Source: Nemophila menziesii
Taxonomy: Eukaryota > Streptophyta > Magnoliopsida > Boraginales > Hydrophyllaceae
Assembly: GCA_029959085.1 (NCBI GenBank)
Contig: JARWIR010000051.1
Span: 496,001-560,000, forward strand
DNA: 64,000 nt
Direction: 5' to 3'
Part shown: one piece after another, positions 48,710-60,722 of the stretch
Layout of the letters: each line of letters starts with the position of its first letter
Position numbering within the stretch: the stretch's first letter is position 1
Translations under genes and position numbers: made by a program
The notes under the pieces: model-generated
Database searches by the model: none
What the model was told of the DNA's origin: nothing
The model's input: the letters and a program-made list of their open reading frames with translations, nothing else

Positions 48710-50084
48710 TGTTGGCATATAGCCTCCCTTAATAGGTTGTTTTAATATGACAAATCCTCTTATGATTAGTGTGCTAATTACTCTTGTTTTATACATCCTT
48801 ACTTGCACTATTATTCATCAAAAACACTTTGCATATCATTCTTATTATATCTCATTACATCACTTTTATTCATATCTTTATATACCTTGAGATATAGCCT
48901 TAATGATCAAATGCAATGTTTTAAAGAATGATGTTATCTACAACTTTCGTGAAGAAGATTTATTAATCCGAGCATCAAAGAAAAGGTCAAATCTATCAAA
49001 GATGTTTGGTGCGGTACACCGGACCAATGGCGCGGTACACCGGACCAAGAATACGGACTAGGGCACGGTGCAGGGCTAGCCCGTCAGTTAGATAGAATAT
49101 TAAGACGAGGAGAATTGCGGTGCACCGGACGAATCCTGCGGTACACCGCAAAGAAGGTTTTTCTGCACAAAGTTAAGTCATAAGAAATATATCCGTTGGG
49201 AGATTAATAGATCCGTTGGACTCAAGCCTTATGACCGTTGGAAGCTATTTTCTGCTATAAATTGAAGCTCTTTGAAGGCTACAACTACACCAACTAATTA
49301 CAAACATTAAGGGGCTTAATTGTTATCATTCAAGAAGGTGTCAAGAGCTATACATTGTCAAAATCAATCTTAGTGAGCTTATTAGTCCTATCCAACTCAT
49401 CCAAGGAGTTAATCAAATAAGCCACAAAGTTTTATCTACTCAAGAGGAGTTTACATGCTTATAGTTATGTCCACTCTTTAGGAGATTATCTAGCAAAGTA
49501 GTTTCACCCCTTAAAACACTTTGTATCTATCCTCTTAAGTCTAGGTCTTGTAATAGATAGATTAAGAGAGAATTCAAGTATAGGGAGTATAATTGGTGTC
49601 CTTGTGTTGTGATTACACAAGTGTTTGTCCTTCGTGTTATCGAAGAGGTTGTAAGGGTTATTGTGTTCTCGACCCGGTTAAGAGAGACACGGGAGCTTAG
49701 TGAAAAGCTTGAAATCCTAAGGAGGCTTCCTTAGGTAGTGGATGTAGGGAAACCGAACCACTATAAATCGCGTGTATCTTTCTATCCCTACTCTATTTAC
49801 TTTCCGCACTTTATATGTTTGATAATATGCTAGCATGAATATTGTGATATTGATTATCTAGTTTATCTAGCATATTGTCTTGTAGAGTAGTAAGAGATTA
49901 GATTGTCGATTTACTTGTCTAACTTATATATCGAACCTTTATCTTATCCTTTGCATGATCCTATAAGTGTTTGATATATTTAGTTGACTTAGAAGTTTTC
50001 TCTTAAACTTATAATTGTCCAAAAGATTTTTAAATAGGCATTAATCTTATTAGTAATCCTATTCACCCCCCTCTAGGACTTTCA
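48710..50084 (+). repeat. Sirevirus-like 3' LTR
   Basis: 1375 bp. It differs from the 5' LTR by about 14 substitutions and one C less in a C run near the end. The four CpG palindromic motifs are conserved (49011-49150). Confidence 0.95.
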
Positions 50085-50206
50085 GGCTTCGCTCTCTAGC
50101 TCGTCTCCGTTCCACGTAAAGAGCTTCTCCAAGTGAGCTGAGCAGCTTCTCACGCGAGCATTAGCATCAGCTTCTTCTTTATGGAGCTTTAGCATCTCAC
50201 CTTCTT

Positions 50207-50333
50207 GATGATGGCGCATCAATGGAGGGGGTTGTCAGATCTGGACAACATCCATGGTAGGTCGAGCTTGATGATGGTGCAGCAATGGAGGGGGGTTGTC
50301 GGATCTGGACAACATCCATGGTAGGTCGAGCTC
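50207..50333 (+). repeat. Two-copy 63-bp tandem repeat in the MULE right interior
   Basis: Units 50207-50269 and 50270-50333, each starting gatgatgg.gca and ending gtaggtcgagct. They differ at about five positions. They lie in the GC-richer MULE interior. Confidence 0.88.
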
Positions 50334-51146
50334 TATGACAACAAACAATGATCTTTTCTAAATAGCTGGTACAGTGAAAAAGGCTTTTACTTCATGGTAC
50401 CCCTCAAACGCTATTGATATAGTGATCTTAATCCAATTTATGAACAACTTGGCCTATTATCTCCCTATCATGACAATAAGTCTACATCAAATGCTAATTG
50501 ACGGAATTTTTGTGCATATGTTTATTTAATTTGTTCATTTAAACCACTACTTCAATTAAATTTATTAGATCATATGAATTAGATTAATAGATAAATTTAT
50601 TAAATCATATGAATTAAATTTACTTTGTGTGCCATGGCTATGGTTTCGTGAAGTATCCAAAGCTTGGAGCTGTTTGTGAAGCATTCTCCGGCTTGGAGCT
50701 GTTTGTGAAGCATCCACACACTTTCTGTTTTTTTTTTTGGTTTGTCAAATCTGGTCAAAATGTTTAGTTTTTAATTTTGTATTTTCAGAGATTTAGGGAA
50801 GAAGAAGAAGGGGAAGATGAAGAAGAGGGGGTGGGGTGGGGGGGGGGGGGGTGTTATTTTATTAATTTTATTAATAATATTAAAACTATTATCAAATTTC
50901 TATTTTGCTCTTTAAATATCTAGAGTTAACTTAATTAATTGATTAATTACGATTAAGAATAAAAAATAATAAAAATGCTGACATGTAACATCCACATCAC
51001 ACTTAACAGCAAAATTGGACAGAAAACGTTAGTAGGGGACAACGAGTCACGAGAACAAAATTAGGGGGTATCCATTCGCATTTTAAACAATAGGCGGCAA
51101 CTTGTCAATTGCGTGAAAAACCAAGGAAAAAAAGTGATATTTACTC

Positions 51147-52084
51147 TTATCTTAATGATACGTTGATCAGTTCTCTTCCCAATTGTGATTATGTTTTAAA
51201 AAGAAATTATGATTACAGGTTTACTTATCTTTTATTTGAATTTAAAGATAAATTTAATCATAAATTATTTTTAATAAAATTTAATATTTAATCTAATAAA
51301 TAAAATTAATCCACTAGTTGTAGAATAAGTATAAAACATTTTCTAGTTATCTTGAGATATTTGATCTTATATATATATATATTTTTTTTGGTCAAAATTT
51401 GATCTTATATATCGATAATCATTATTAATCAAACCCACAACCATATTTGTTGTGTTGTTCAATAGTATCTCTTAGAGTATTTTTTTTTTTTTTTTGGACA
51501 AGTATCTCTTAGAGTATCATGATGAACGATTTCAAGTTGGATTAGAAAGCAGTTTAGGGTTAAAGGAATGAAAAGTTAAAGGTAGTTGAAGAACTCGAAA
51601 CGCGTAAAAGGCAAGTGAAAGCGTGCGTGATCAAAAGAGAATATGATGATGATTTTTGTATCTGAAGACTTCACAAAAGTTGTGAAGAAAATATAATTAT
51701 AAATAATATACTAACAATTTAAAAAGTTAAAAGGAGTCCACAAAAAAGTTAAACTTTTATATCATTTGGAACAAATTTTATTAAATCCTACTAGAAAGTT
51801 ATCATGGGGCCACCAATCATACTTATGCTTTAGATGACTCAACTCTCTTTTCATTTCAAAGTTTTGAATAATTTTGGAAAAAAAAAACTTTGAATAATTA
51901 GGGTAAATTATATGAACAATGTTAGTATCTACTTTTCTTTTGATACAGTTTCAATTTTTTCTAAATTGCCCATGCCATTATATTCCCAACATTACTCTCT
52001 TCTTTTCATCTGTTTCTAGAAAAAGAAAGAATAAAAAGAAATTGAGACCGTTTTGTAATAAAAAAATATTGAAACTTGTAGAGT
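51147..52084. other. Intergenic, no feature recognised
   Basis: AT-rich, with a T run at about 51480-51495 beside a repeated gtatctcttagagtat, possibly a tiny insertion footprint. Small frames are not supported. Confidence 0.5.
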
Positions 52085-52169
52085 TTTTTCTTTTCAACAC
52101 GTCAAACAAATTTTTATTTATAATTATTACATAACTTAGTTAAGAAAGTATTAGAAGCAATAAGCAAGA

Positions 52170-52720
52170 AATCTTCCCATCCAAATATATCTAAATTTTT
52201 CCTAGTGTATTTAGCTAATGCATCCACCGTGAAGTTATATTTTCAAGCAACATGACAAACATTCCACCGGTAACCCTGACCTAACCATTTTCTAACAGTC
52301 GAAAGAATAGGTTTAAGACTCCAGTGGAGCCCGGTCTTACCAAGAATTCCTTGAACTAATTCAAGGTTATCAGAGTAGAAAGAGACACTCTGATTAACAA
52401 GATCTTTACTTGCCGTTAAAACCATAACAAGACCCAAGCTTCACCATCAATAACATTATTAATCTTACATATAATATTGACTTTTTTTGTTATCATACCG
52501 TTTTGTCAATCCCAGTGGCTGCAATAGCGGCTGGCTCTCTCTTATTCAAAAAAGACGTGTCACACATCCATATCATATCTGCATCGTATTCAATTGTTGG
52601 ATTTACCGCCTCATCTTTATTTTTATGGTCCCTTCCCTTTTTTTCTATTTCCTTACGTTCGTTTAGTGTTCCGAATAACCTTGATATTAAATTTTTTGAC
52701 TTATCCAAAATATTCTCCAT
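52170..52720 (-). pseudogene. LINE D RNase H domain
   Basis: DMIWMCDTSFLNKREPAAIAATG holds the first Asp motif (ASF-like). VSFYSDNLELVQGI holds a later Asp, and NFTVDALAKYTRKN gives the last one. A TGA and a frame change break it. Order and spacing match LINE A. Confidence 0.75.
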
Positions 52721-53014
52721 AGACCAAGTACCCCCTCATGGTAGCATCTCATTCTTTCTTTCCACATATACCACATTATACTTAATATATATGCCGTAAC
52801 AAGCTTTACTTCCCACCCATTTCTATAATATTCTTTAATCGTTTCAGTACACCATTCTGATATCGTTTCACTATATTCTTTATCATTTTTTATTTTTAAG
52901 GGTGATTCTGCCCAAAATTTCATGCGAAACGGACATTTAAGAACAAGATGACTAAAGTCCTCTTCTTCCGATTCGCACCATTTGCACGTGTCATTATTAA
53001 CACACTTCCTTTTT

Positions 53015-53698
53015 TTAGATTTGTTTTAACTGGTACCGCATTGTTACATATTCTCCAAAGAAATTCTTAATGCGTGGGGGCAAATTATTTTTCCAGATTA
53101 TATTCCAAATTCCATCATCATTCACTTCTCCCATCATTGAAGATTGAGCTTCACTAGCTATTTCTTCATTAACCAATGTATGATTTCCTGTTTTTGTCGT
53201 ATATTCACCATCTTTCGTATAAGGCCAGATAGCTCTATCCTTCTGATCTCCATGACACCTCTGGATTTTGATAATAATTTCCGCTACTTCATATGGAAAG
53301 ATCTTATATATTAAATCATTATTCCACCCATATATTGAATTATCAAATATTTCATTTAAGAATTGTATATTACATCCCCTTGGCTTTTCCACATAAATAC
53401 CCTTATTTAACCAGCAACAAGTACATACATTAATCTTCTTACCATTTCCTATTTTCCAAATAAGATGTTTCTTTAAGAATTGGAGACCCTTAAATATACT
53501 TGCCCAACTCCATGATCTTCCTTTATTAATTTTTTCATTCCACATGTCACAATTAGGGAAATAAATTGATTTCAGAATCTTATACGCAAAAGAATCTTTA
53601 TTATTGATTAATCTCCACGCTGGATTGGCTAGCATAGCAATGTTCATTTTATAAAAAACCCTAAATCCCAAGCCTCCAATTTTCTTTGATCTAGTCAA
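53015..53698 (-). pseudogene. LINE D RT C-terminal and connection region
   Basis: A 227-codon open stretch: KIGGLGFRVFYKMNIAMLANPAWRL, FKGLQFLKKHLIWKIGNGKKINV, IWPYTKDGEYTTKTG and WNIIWKNNLPPRIKNFF. These follow the RT thumb and lead to zf-RVT. The zf-RVT itself, with CKWCESEEEDFSHLVL-like codons, is about 52990-52930 in another frame. Confidence 0.8.
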
Positions 53699-53880
53699 TT
53701 TTTTTTCTAATTAACCCAATGTATTTTTTCTTATTACCTGCATCCCACCAGAAATTTGCCACAATACTTGAAAGCTTTTTACATAAAAGTTTTGAAAAGT
53801 CGGATAGCATAATTTGGTAACGCTTGTAATACCGCTTTAATTAAGTCTTCCTTACCCCCTTCCGATAATAGTGCTGGTAT

Positions 53881-54339
53881 CTATGTTGTAGGTCTCGGTT
53901 TTGGACGCTAGGCGGTCGACCGGGACCTAGCACCTCGGCGGGATTACACGGGGCCTAGGCGGGATTATACGGTTTTGAATCCCGATGTATAATTTTGTAT
54001 ATTTAGTATATATATGTAGTAATTATAGCATTTTAACTATTTAAGTCATAAAATTCATTTAAAAACACTATAGTAAATATAAAAATACTAAAAATTGAGT
54101 TATAATATCAACTAAAGAATTCTCAAGAATAAGAAAAATAACAAAAAGGTCTATGCGGTTCTTGTTTTTTCATTAATCGACGTCTAGGCGGCCATTTTTT
54201 GCCATTAATCGGTGCCTAGACGGGTTAGGCGCCTATTCCACAGCGACTAAGGCGCTAGGCAAAAACGCCTAAAGTTTTAACTAGGCTGAGGGGGGAGTTG
54301 ACGCCTAGGCGCACCTAGACGGGGAGATCTACAATATAG
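53881..54339. mobile_element. hAT-like small element rich in gcctaggcg
   Basis: Termini CTATGTTGTAGGTCTC and, reverse-complemented, CTATATTGTAGATCTC. The flanks GCTGGTAT (53873-53880) and GCTGATAT (54340-54347) are an 8-bp duplication with one mismatch. The GC-rich arms repeat gcctaggcg/cgcctagg blocks around an AT-rich centre. It interrupts LINE D, whose frame resumes across it. A 9-bp reading (Mutator type) is possible. Confidence 0.7.
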
Positions 54340-54617
54340 GCTGATATCCAACTTGCAGACTTAGATAACAATCTATCTTTGATGCAGTTAAGATTCTCAC
54401 CTTTAGATCTTTTAAGTGTTAATGGCAACCCAAATACTTACCCAAATCCTTAGAAATTCCAATATTAAGGCTTCTTGAAATTTCTTCTTTCATATGTTCC
54501 GGTGTATTTTTACAAAATAAAATTGCCGATTTTGATAATTAACTCGTTATCCCGAGGCATTACAATAATCCATAATAAGCTTTTGATAATTCAAGGCAGG
54601 TACTTTAGTTTTTCCCA

Positions 54618-57402
54618 TTGATTTTGTTATTCTTGAATACGACGCGGATAGGAATGTCCCCATTATTTTGGGACGACCATTCCTAGCCACGGGGCGTACT
54701 TTAATTGATGTAGAAACGGAGAATTAACCATGAGAATTCAAGACGAGGAGGTGAAATTTAATGTGTTCAGAGCCATGAAATTTCCAGATGTTCCAGGAGA
54801 TTGCTTTCGAATGGATGTAGCTGAACATGCCACGCAAGAGGTATTTGATTGTTTTAATTATGATGATATCTTGCAGACCGCTTTGACACTAGACTTACCT
54901 GAGATGATGGAAGAGCTAGCCGAAACAGTGGCAGCTCTTAATTCGGAAAACCCAAAATATAGGCGTCCTGCCTATGAACCTGTGAGAGAACCGGGGGAGA
55001 TGGCCATTAAAAATAAACCATCCATTGAATCTCCTCCGAAGTTAGAAGAAATACCATTGCCAGCTCACTTGAGGTATGCGTTTTTGGGTATTAATAATAC
55101 TTTACCTGTTATTGTTTCAGCAAATTTAACAGCTTTTGGGTTATGTAACGCACCCGCTACCTTTCAGAGATGTATGATGGCTATTTTCTGGGATATGATA
55201 GACAATTTCCTCGAGGTATTTATGGATGACTTTTCCATTTTTGGTGATAACTTTGATGAGTGTTTACAGAATTTGGAGAAGGTGTTAATAAGATGCAAGG
55301 AAACAGATTTGGTGTTGAATTGGGAAAAGTGTCATTTCATGGTTAGAGAAGGTATAGTGTTGGGTCATTATGTTTCAAGTGCAGGGTTGGAAGTTGATCG
55401 CGCAAAGATTGAGGTAATAAAAATTCTTCCCCCTCCCATTTCTGTAAAAGGGGTAAGAAGTTTTTTAGGCCATGCTGGATTGTATCGTCGTTTCATCAAA
55501 GATTTTTCAAAGATTACAAAACCTTTGTGTAACTTACTCGAGAAGGACACCAAATTCCTTTCCGATGAAGCTTGCATGAAGGCATTTCAAGAGTTGAAGG
55601 AGAAACTTATTGCTGCACAGATTGTGTTACCTCGTGATTGGAATATTCCTTTTGAAGTTATGTGTGATGCAAGTGATTTAGCTATGGGTGTTGTATTGGG
55701 TCAAAGGAAGAACAAGGTATTTCACTCTATCTATTATGCGAGTAAGACCTTCACTAGTGCTCAAGTTAATTATACAGTGACTGAGAAGGAACTTTTAGCG
55801 GTAGTTTATGCTTTTGACAAGTTTCGTTCCTATCTTCTTGGAGCAAAAATTGTTGTATTTACCGACCACTCCGCTATAAAGTACCTTATAGAAAAGAAAG
55901 ATGCTAAACCGAGGTTAATCAGATGGGTTTTATTGCTTCAAGAGTTTGATTTAGAGATTCGAGATCGAAAGGGTTGTGAGAATCAGGTTGCAGATCATTT
56001 GTCTCGTCTCGAAGGTTCTGAATCAAACACTAGTCCTGAATTAGTTCGAGAAGAATTCCCATATGAGAGTTTATTTGCTATCTTTAGTGGAACACCATGG
56101 TACGCTGATATTGTGAATGTTGTGGTAAGTGGTTCTTTTCCTGAAGGAGCGACTTCGCAAGACAAGAAGAGGTTGAGTACACGTGCTAAACAGTTCTTTT
56201 GGGATGACCCTTTCCTCTACAAAGTGTGTGGTGATCAAATGGTAAGAAGATGCATACCTGAGAATGAGACTGATGGAGTTATTGCAGGTTGTCACGATTC
56301 ACCCTATGGAGGACATTTTAAGGGCGACCGCACAGCTGCTAAGGTACTTCAATCGGGTTTTTATTGGCCTACGTTACATAAAGATTTTCATGAATATGTA
56401 AAGAAGTGTAACAGATGTCAATTTACTGGGAATATATCCAAGAGAGATGAAATGCCACGTAATAACATTCTTGAGGTAGAAATATTCGATGTGTGGGGTA
56501 TTGATTTTATGGGTCCTTTTGTACCATCCAATGTGAATTTATATATCCTGCTAGCTATAGATTACGTGTCCAAATGGGTAGAGGCTATAGATTTACCTAC
56601 GAATGATTCGCGAGTGGTAATTAAGTTTTTGAAATCTCATATCTTCACTAGACATGGCACACCTCAAGTGATTATAAGTGATGGAGGTTCACACTTTGTG
56701 AACAAATATTTGTAGACTGTTCTAGAGAAACATGGGATTAGACATCACGTTTCCACTGCTTATCATCCTCAAGCTAATGGTCAAGCTGAAGTTTCAAATC
56801 GAGAGGTAAAATCTATCCTTGAGAAGGCTGTTGGTCCTACGAGAAAAGATTGGTCTTTAAAATTAAATGATGCACTATGGGCTTATCATACTGCTTTCAA
56901 AACTCCTGTTGGTGCATCTCCGTATCGAATGGTGTATGGTAAGGCCTGTCATTTACCTCTCGAGCTTGAGTTGGGTGCATATTGGGCCATAGCTGAATTG
57001 AATTTAGATCCCACCTTAGCTGCTGAGAACAGAATGATGAAATTAAATGAACTTGATGAGTTTCGATTACATGCTTATGAGAATGCTAAATTGTATAAAT
57101 AAAACACGAAGAGATGGCATGATAATTGAATTTGAGTGAAATAGTTTGAAGTTGGACAAAAGGTCCTTAAATATAACTCGAAGTTCAGTAATTACCCGGG
57201 TAAGTTGAGATCAAAATGGTCGGGTCCTTATATCGTAACAAAAGTCACGCCTCATGGAGCTATTGAGATTAATAATCCAATCGAGCACCTTACCTTCATG
57301 GTAAATGGTCATCGATTAAAGATTTATCAAGGAGGCGAGGATATTAATCGCGCGGAGGATCCACATCCCGGAGAACTTATGTACCTCGTTGAAGCACCTT
57401 AG
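54618..57402 (+). pseudogene. Athila-like pol with internal RT deletion
   Basis: The protease end is separated from the main frame by a one-base loss near 54717. The long frame 54730-56715 continues. About 200 residues of RT expected between VIVSANL and TAFGLCNAP are gone in frame (junction about 55128), including catalytic motif A. FMDD remains at about 55222. RNase H follows ([46 protein letters not shown]). The integrase has its H2C2 finger ([13 protein letters not shown]...CNRCQ) and core Asp motifs GIDFMGP and [11 protein letters not shown] at 56713 and TAA near 57100 interrupt it before the [16 protein letters not shown] end (57205-57402). Confidence 0.88.
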
Positions 57403-57635
57403 AAGCGCGAGGTAACCGTCGAGCTTAACGACGTTAAACAAAAGCCAATTTATTGTATATTAGCATCGTATTTTTGTTAATTCGTAGTGTAAATTAGTAA
57501 TTTTTTGTTGATTAGTGTTTGTTTTTAAGAAATGAGGTAGGGTAGTGTTTTTGATGATTTCAAGGGTCGAAGAACCAGAGTTTGGGTTCGAAAAGATGGA
57601 AAAACGAGCAAAAAATGAACACCAAGACAGGGGCA

Positions 57636-57676
57636 AAACCGGGAACCCGGTTTTCACAAAACCGGGAGCCCGGTTT
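57636..57676 (+). repeat. Two CpG palindromes after Athila-like pol
   Basis: AAAACCGGG/CCCGGTTTT with an AA loop (57636-57655) and AAACCGGG/CCCGGTTT with an AG loop (57659-57676). They lie 234 nt after the pol end. The related element on minus has a different palindromic set at the same distance. Confidence 0.85.
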
Positions 57677-57699
57677 TGGAAGTGGTACGGCCTAGGGTG

Positions 57700-59181
57700 T
57701 GATAAAATATGATATAAATAAAGTGCAAATAATCACCCTAGACTGGCACGGTTCTGCAAGTATACAGATCGTATGCAAGTTTTAATGATTAAGTAAGATT
57801 CGTTCCGCAGAGACTACGAAAGTTAGGGGAATCTTATGCAATAATCAAGTGCAAATAATTAAAGCTAGAACAAATAAACGCAAGAAAAGTAAAGACAAAT
57901 AGGTATTTATTTGGTTTTCAATTAACTAAATTAAACTACGAAAGTAAAGACAGAAAATAAATGCGAGAGAAGAAGTAGTATGAGAATATAGCTTGAGTAA
58001 ATAGCATGTAATCCCCACTAGTTTTGCCGTTCTAAACATGTAAGAGTGAATTATGTAGTATTTCAATAATCGGTTCCAATTGCGCTCGGTAGTTTTAAAT
58101 AGGATTTACCTGTGTCAGTAAGGCGTCCTAAGCAAACTGTTCCTGCAATTGGTAAATAACAATATATACTAAACCATAGTGATTATCTAGTTAGGTTGAT
58201 TTGTCACATCTAAACCGAATACTAGATGTTATGTGCTAAACATGTAATTAAACACCGTTGTCAATGGTGACCTAACTACTAGATGGTAATTCTATATGGG
58301 TGCACTCCACAAGAACACAGAATATAAATTCAAACACATAAACAGAGAATAAAAACAATAATTTAATTTAAAACATAGAATTCCCAAATTAGATAGATGT
58401 CAATCAAAACTAGGGTTCATACATATATGCTAAACTCAAGCTAAAGAAATTTAGTTCATACTAATGCAAGAAAAGAAAGAAATTACAAATTTAAAGGTAG
58501 AAGAAGACATTGTGATAAACAGCTCCTTCCAGACTTCTTTTCTTGTGTTGTAAGCTTCCTCTTGGTTTAAGGTTTCACCAAGGATGATTTTAATGTGTTA
58601 AGAGGCTGTATTTATAGTGTATAGGTTGACCTACACGTTTTCTTGAAGGAAAAGGTAAATATGGGCTCCAAGCCCAACTCAAATTCCTAGCCCAAAAACA
58701 TGCAATCACCCCCGTTTTTCTTTTGGTCATAACAACTTCACTCTGATTGATGCGTATGACTATACCATATTCATCGCCTCGAAAATATCTTCAACTTTAC
58801 TCTTGACCATTTCTCCAAATTCCTCATCGTTTTTAAGATATAAGCTGATTTGTGGTCGTAGGTGCAGAAATTCAGGATTAAGGCAACTTTTCCTTTTCCA
58901 TGTTTTTAGCTTTTCTTTCCTTTATCTACAATTTCCATGTTTATCTTCTTTCCTTTAGCTCTCTTTACCAACTTGGACTCTAATTAATTACCATATATCT
59001 CTAAAGCTTCACACTAAATAAATAATTAAACCCAATATGCTCTAAAAATAATACCTAATTAATTCAAGACCCAAAATAGGAAAGTGTACTAAATCATGCA
59101 ACATTCGACCTATAAACTAATAAATACGCCTAAAATGATGTCTCAGAAGTATATTTAATTATCACAAATGAGGAGACATCA
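57700..59181 (-). repeat. 3' LTR of the minus-strand Athila-like element
   Basis: 1482 bp. On minus it starts TGATGTCTCC and ends TTTTATCA (TGAT/ATCA termini). It is preceded by the polypurine stretch GAGTTGGGGGTC. A TATAAATA box lies at 58609-58616. It is partly duplicated as the truncated copy at 38163-39144. Confidence 0.8.
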
Positions 59182-59217
59182 AGACCCCCAACTCAAAGTT
59201 GTATCGTCCCGATACAA
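59182..59217 (-). other. Polypurine tract with adjacent hairpin
   Basis: On minus, a perfect stem TTGTATCG/CGATACAA with a 3-nt loop (59199-59217) is followed by TTTGAGTTGGGGGTC and then directly by the LTR. The tract primes plus-strand DNA synthesis. Confidence 0.75.
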
Positions 59218-60601
59218 TAAAAGTAAAGAACAGTAGGGTAGTCATAAACAAGAAGAAGAAGTCGGAGGAGAATAAGAACAGAACATAATGAATGATCCTA
59301 GAGAAAAATATCTAATAAGTCTCATGTAGTAATGCCCAAGAAATAATGCACAAATATGCTTAATATACACATAATCAACAATCCATAAATTCAAGTCAAG
59401 ATTGATTTCGCAATGCCAGAAGGAGAGGGTGATAACTTAGTTCATGTTAATGGCTATAGGTTGTTCATAGGTCCTAATATAGCATCCAATGTTCCACTTA
59501 CCTACTACCTAATAGCTCAATTGTTTCTCCACCTAGTAGTTAGAAATCCTAAGGTCTTTGGTTATAACTTGGCTTAGGGACGGTGTGGTATATTTGGATA
59601 ATGAAAAGTGAGCTTTTGGCTCTCTCTCCTCACTAGCCATCAGCGAATCGCCCTAGAGCTTGAGTTTTCACTCGAAGATGTTCTCACTTCAACCCAATTA
59701 ATTGATGCCTTTGATGTGCATCCCTAATAAATCCCAATTAAACCCGTTTTCATGATGATATACAAATTTCACTTTGCCGGTCCAAATATATAGTCTTTTC
59801 ATATTAATTTTTTCTTTTGTATAGCCATGACTCTATTTTTGATGTTCGAGATATCACGCTATTTTTCATCTATATATATTTCTTTTTATGCCCTTATTGG
59901 CAAATTTAGCTCGTAGCTTCTTTTCCATTCACTATTACCCCGGCAAAGGGTTACAATAATTACTTTTTCATCATCAATAAAATCACAAATATAATACCCA
60001 AACCCAATGTTCCCTAATGATGAAACCCACCACTCCAAACTCAAGCTCCAAAAACGACTTGTTTCAGGTTTTGCGATTCGAGTGCGGGTCATATAGATAA
60101 GTCCTACAAACTAAGGGTATGGATTATAATTTGGTTCAATAAAAAGGCTTTAGAAAGGCTCAGAGGGGCTAAGACGGATAAGTAATAACAATAATCAAAT
60201 AAAAGGGTGAGAAGGTATAAAAAGGCTTCAAGTGTTTTAACATGAAAGAACTGCCTTATTCATTTTTCTAACTACCAGATTTTGTTACTTTTTCACTAAT
60301 AGTTCATAGCCAAGTGGGTTTTCAACTAATTTCAAACCTCACGTTCTACACACCAAATAACTCTCCCTAAGTTTCAACGTGACTTCATAGCATTACTCAT
60401 TAACTTTTCTATCATTTATTTCCTGTTTTCATACATGCACCTAAACAAATTTAATACATCTTCCAAAAACATACTACTTACTATCATTAACCTAATAAAA
60501 TCATGCTCAAATAGGTACATTCAAAATATTCTATGCCTTAATTCAACCTAAAAAATTTAAATTTTATGCAAAAACGAAAAGAAGATGAGGACAACGAATC
60601 C

Positions 60602-60640
60602 CCACCCCCAACTCAAAAGTGAGTCGTGTGCCCACGACTC
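60602..60640 (-). other. Second polypurine-hairpin module
   Basis: On minus, stem GAGTCGTG/CACGACTC with a 4-nt loop (60621-60640), then TTTTGAGTTGGGGGTGGGG. The purine core matches the LTR-adjacent module; the stem sequence does not. It lies about 1.4 kb upstream of the LTR. Confidence 0.7.
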
Positions 60641-60722
60641 GAAAAAGACTCAAGAATGGAATAAAATTTAAAATAAAAACTAACTAAACTACCTAATGCA
60701 TACAAGCTATTAAGAAAGAGGG

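Larger units (their letters stand above)
43203..50084 (+). mobile_element. Sirevirus-like Copia retrotransposon lacking pol
   Basis: A complete LTR element of 6882 bp: LTRs 43203-44578 and 48710-50084, target duplication GGCTT (43198-43202, 50085-50089), primer site TGGTATCAGAGC, polypurine tract. The LTRs differ at about 14 positions by eye (near 99% identity), so insertion is recent. Sirevirus traits: several polypurine-tract copies before the 3' LTR and CpG-rich palindromic motifs in the LTR. It codes for gag (44636-45688) and an extra protein (46404-47642). Protease, integrase, RT and RNase H are absent, so it must be moved by another element. Confidence 0.9.
42410..51146. mobile_element. 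Mutator-like element, non-autonomous, split by a retrotransposon
   Basis: A perfect 9-bp target duplication TTATCTTAA (42401-42409, 51147-51155) and inverted repeats of about 500 bp (42410-42900 against 50640-51146), starting GAGTAAATA. Without the Sirevirus insert (43203-50084 plus a 5-bp duplication) the element is about 1.85 kb. The inner part is GC-richer, with two local tandem duplications, and might be captured host sequence, but no protein family was recognised. No transposase is present. Confidence 0.9.
52085..54613 (-). mobile_element. LINE D: 5'-truncated L1-type element (minus)
   Basis: On minus, RT remnants near 54610-53720, then zf-RVT and RNase H, ending TTTGACGTGTTGAAAAGAAAAAA near 52085. 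It is interrupted by a small DNA element (53881-54339). Sequence blocks such as GEYTTKTG place it with LINEs B and C. The 5' side ends at the Athila-like fragment. No target duplication was identified. Confidence 0.82.
54618..57699 (+). mobile_element. Athila-like Ty3/gypsy fragment (plus), 5'-truncated
   Basis: Begins inside protease ([17 protein letters not shown]), with no 5' LTR or gag. It runs through RT, RNase H and integrase to a 3' spacer with CpG palindromes. It is then cut by the minus-strand Athila-like element at 57700. Pol motifs [14 protein letters not shown] and [14 protein letters not shown] place it in the Athila lineage. Confidence 0.88.
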
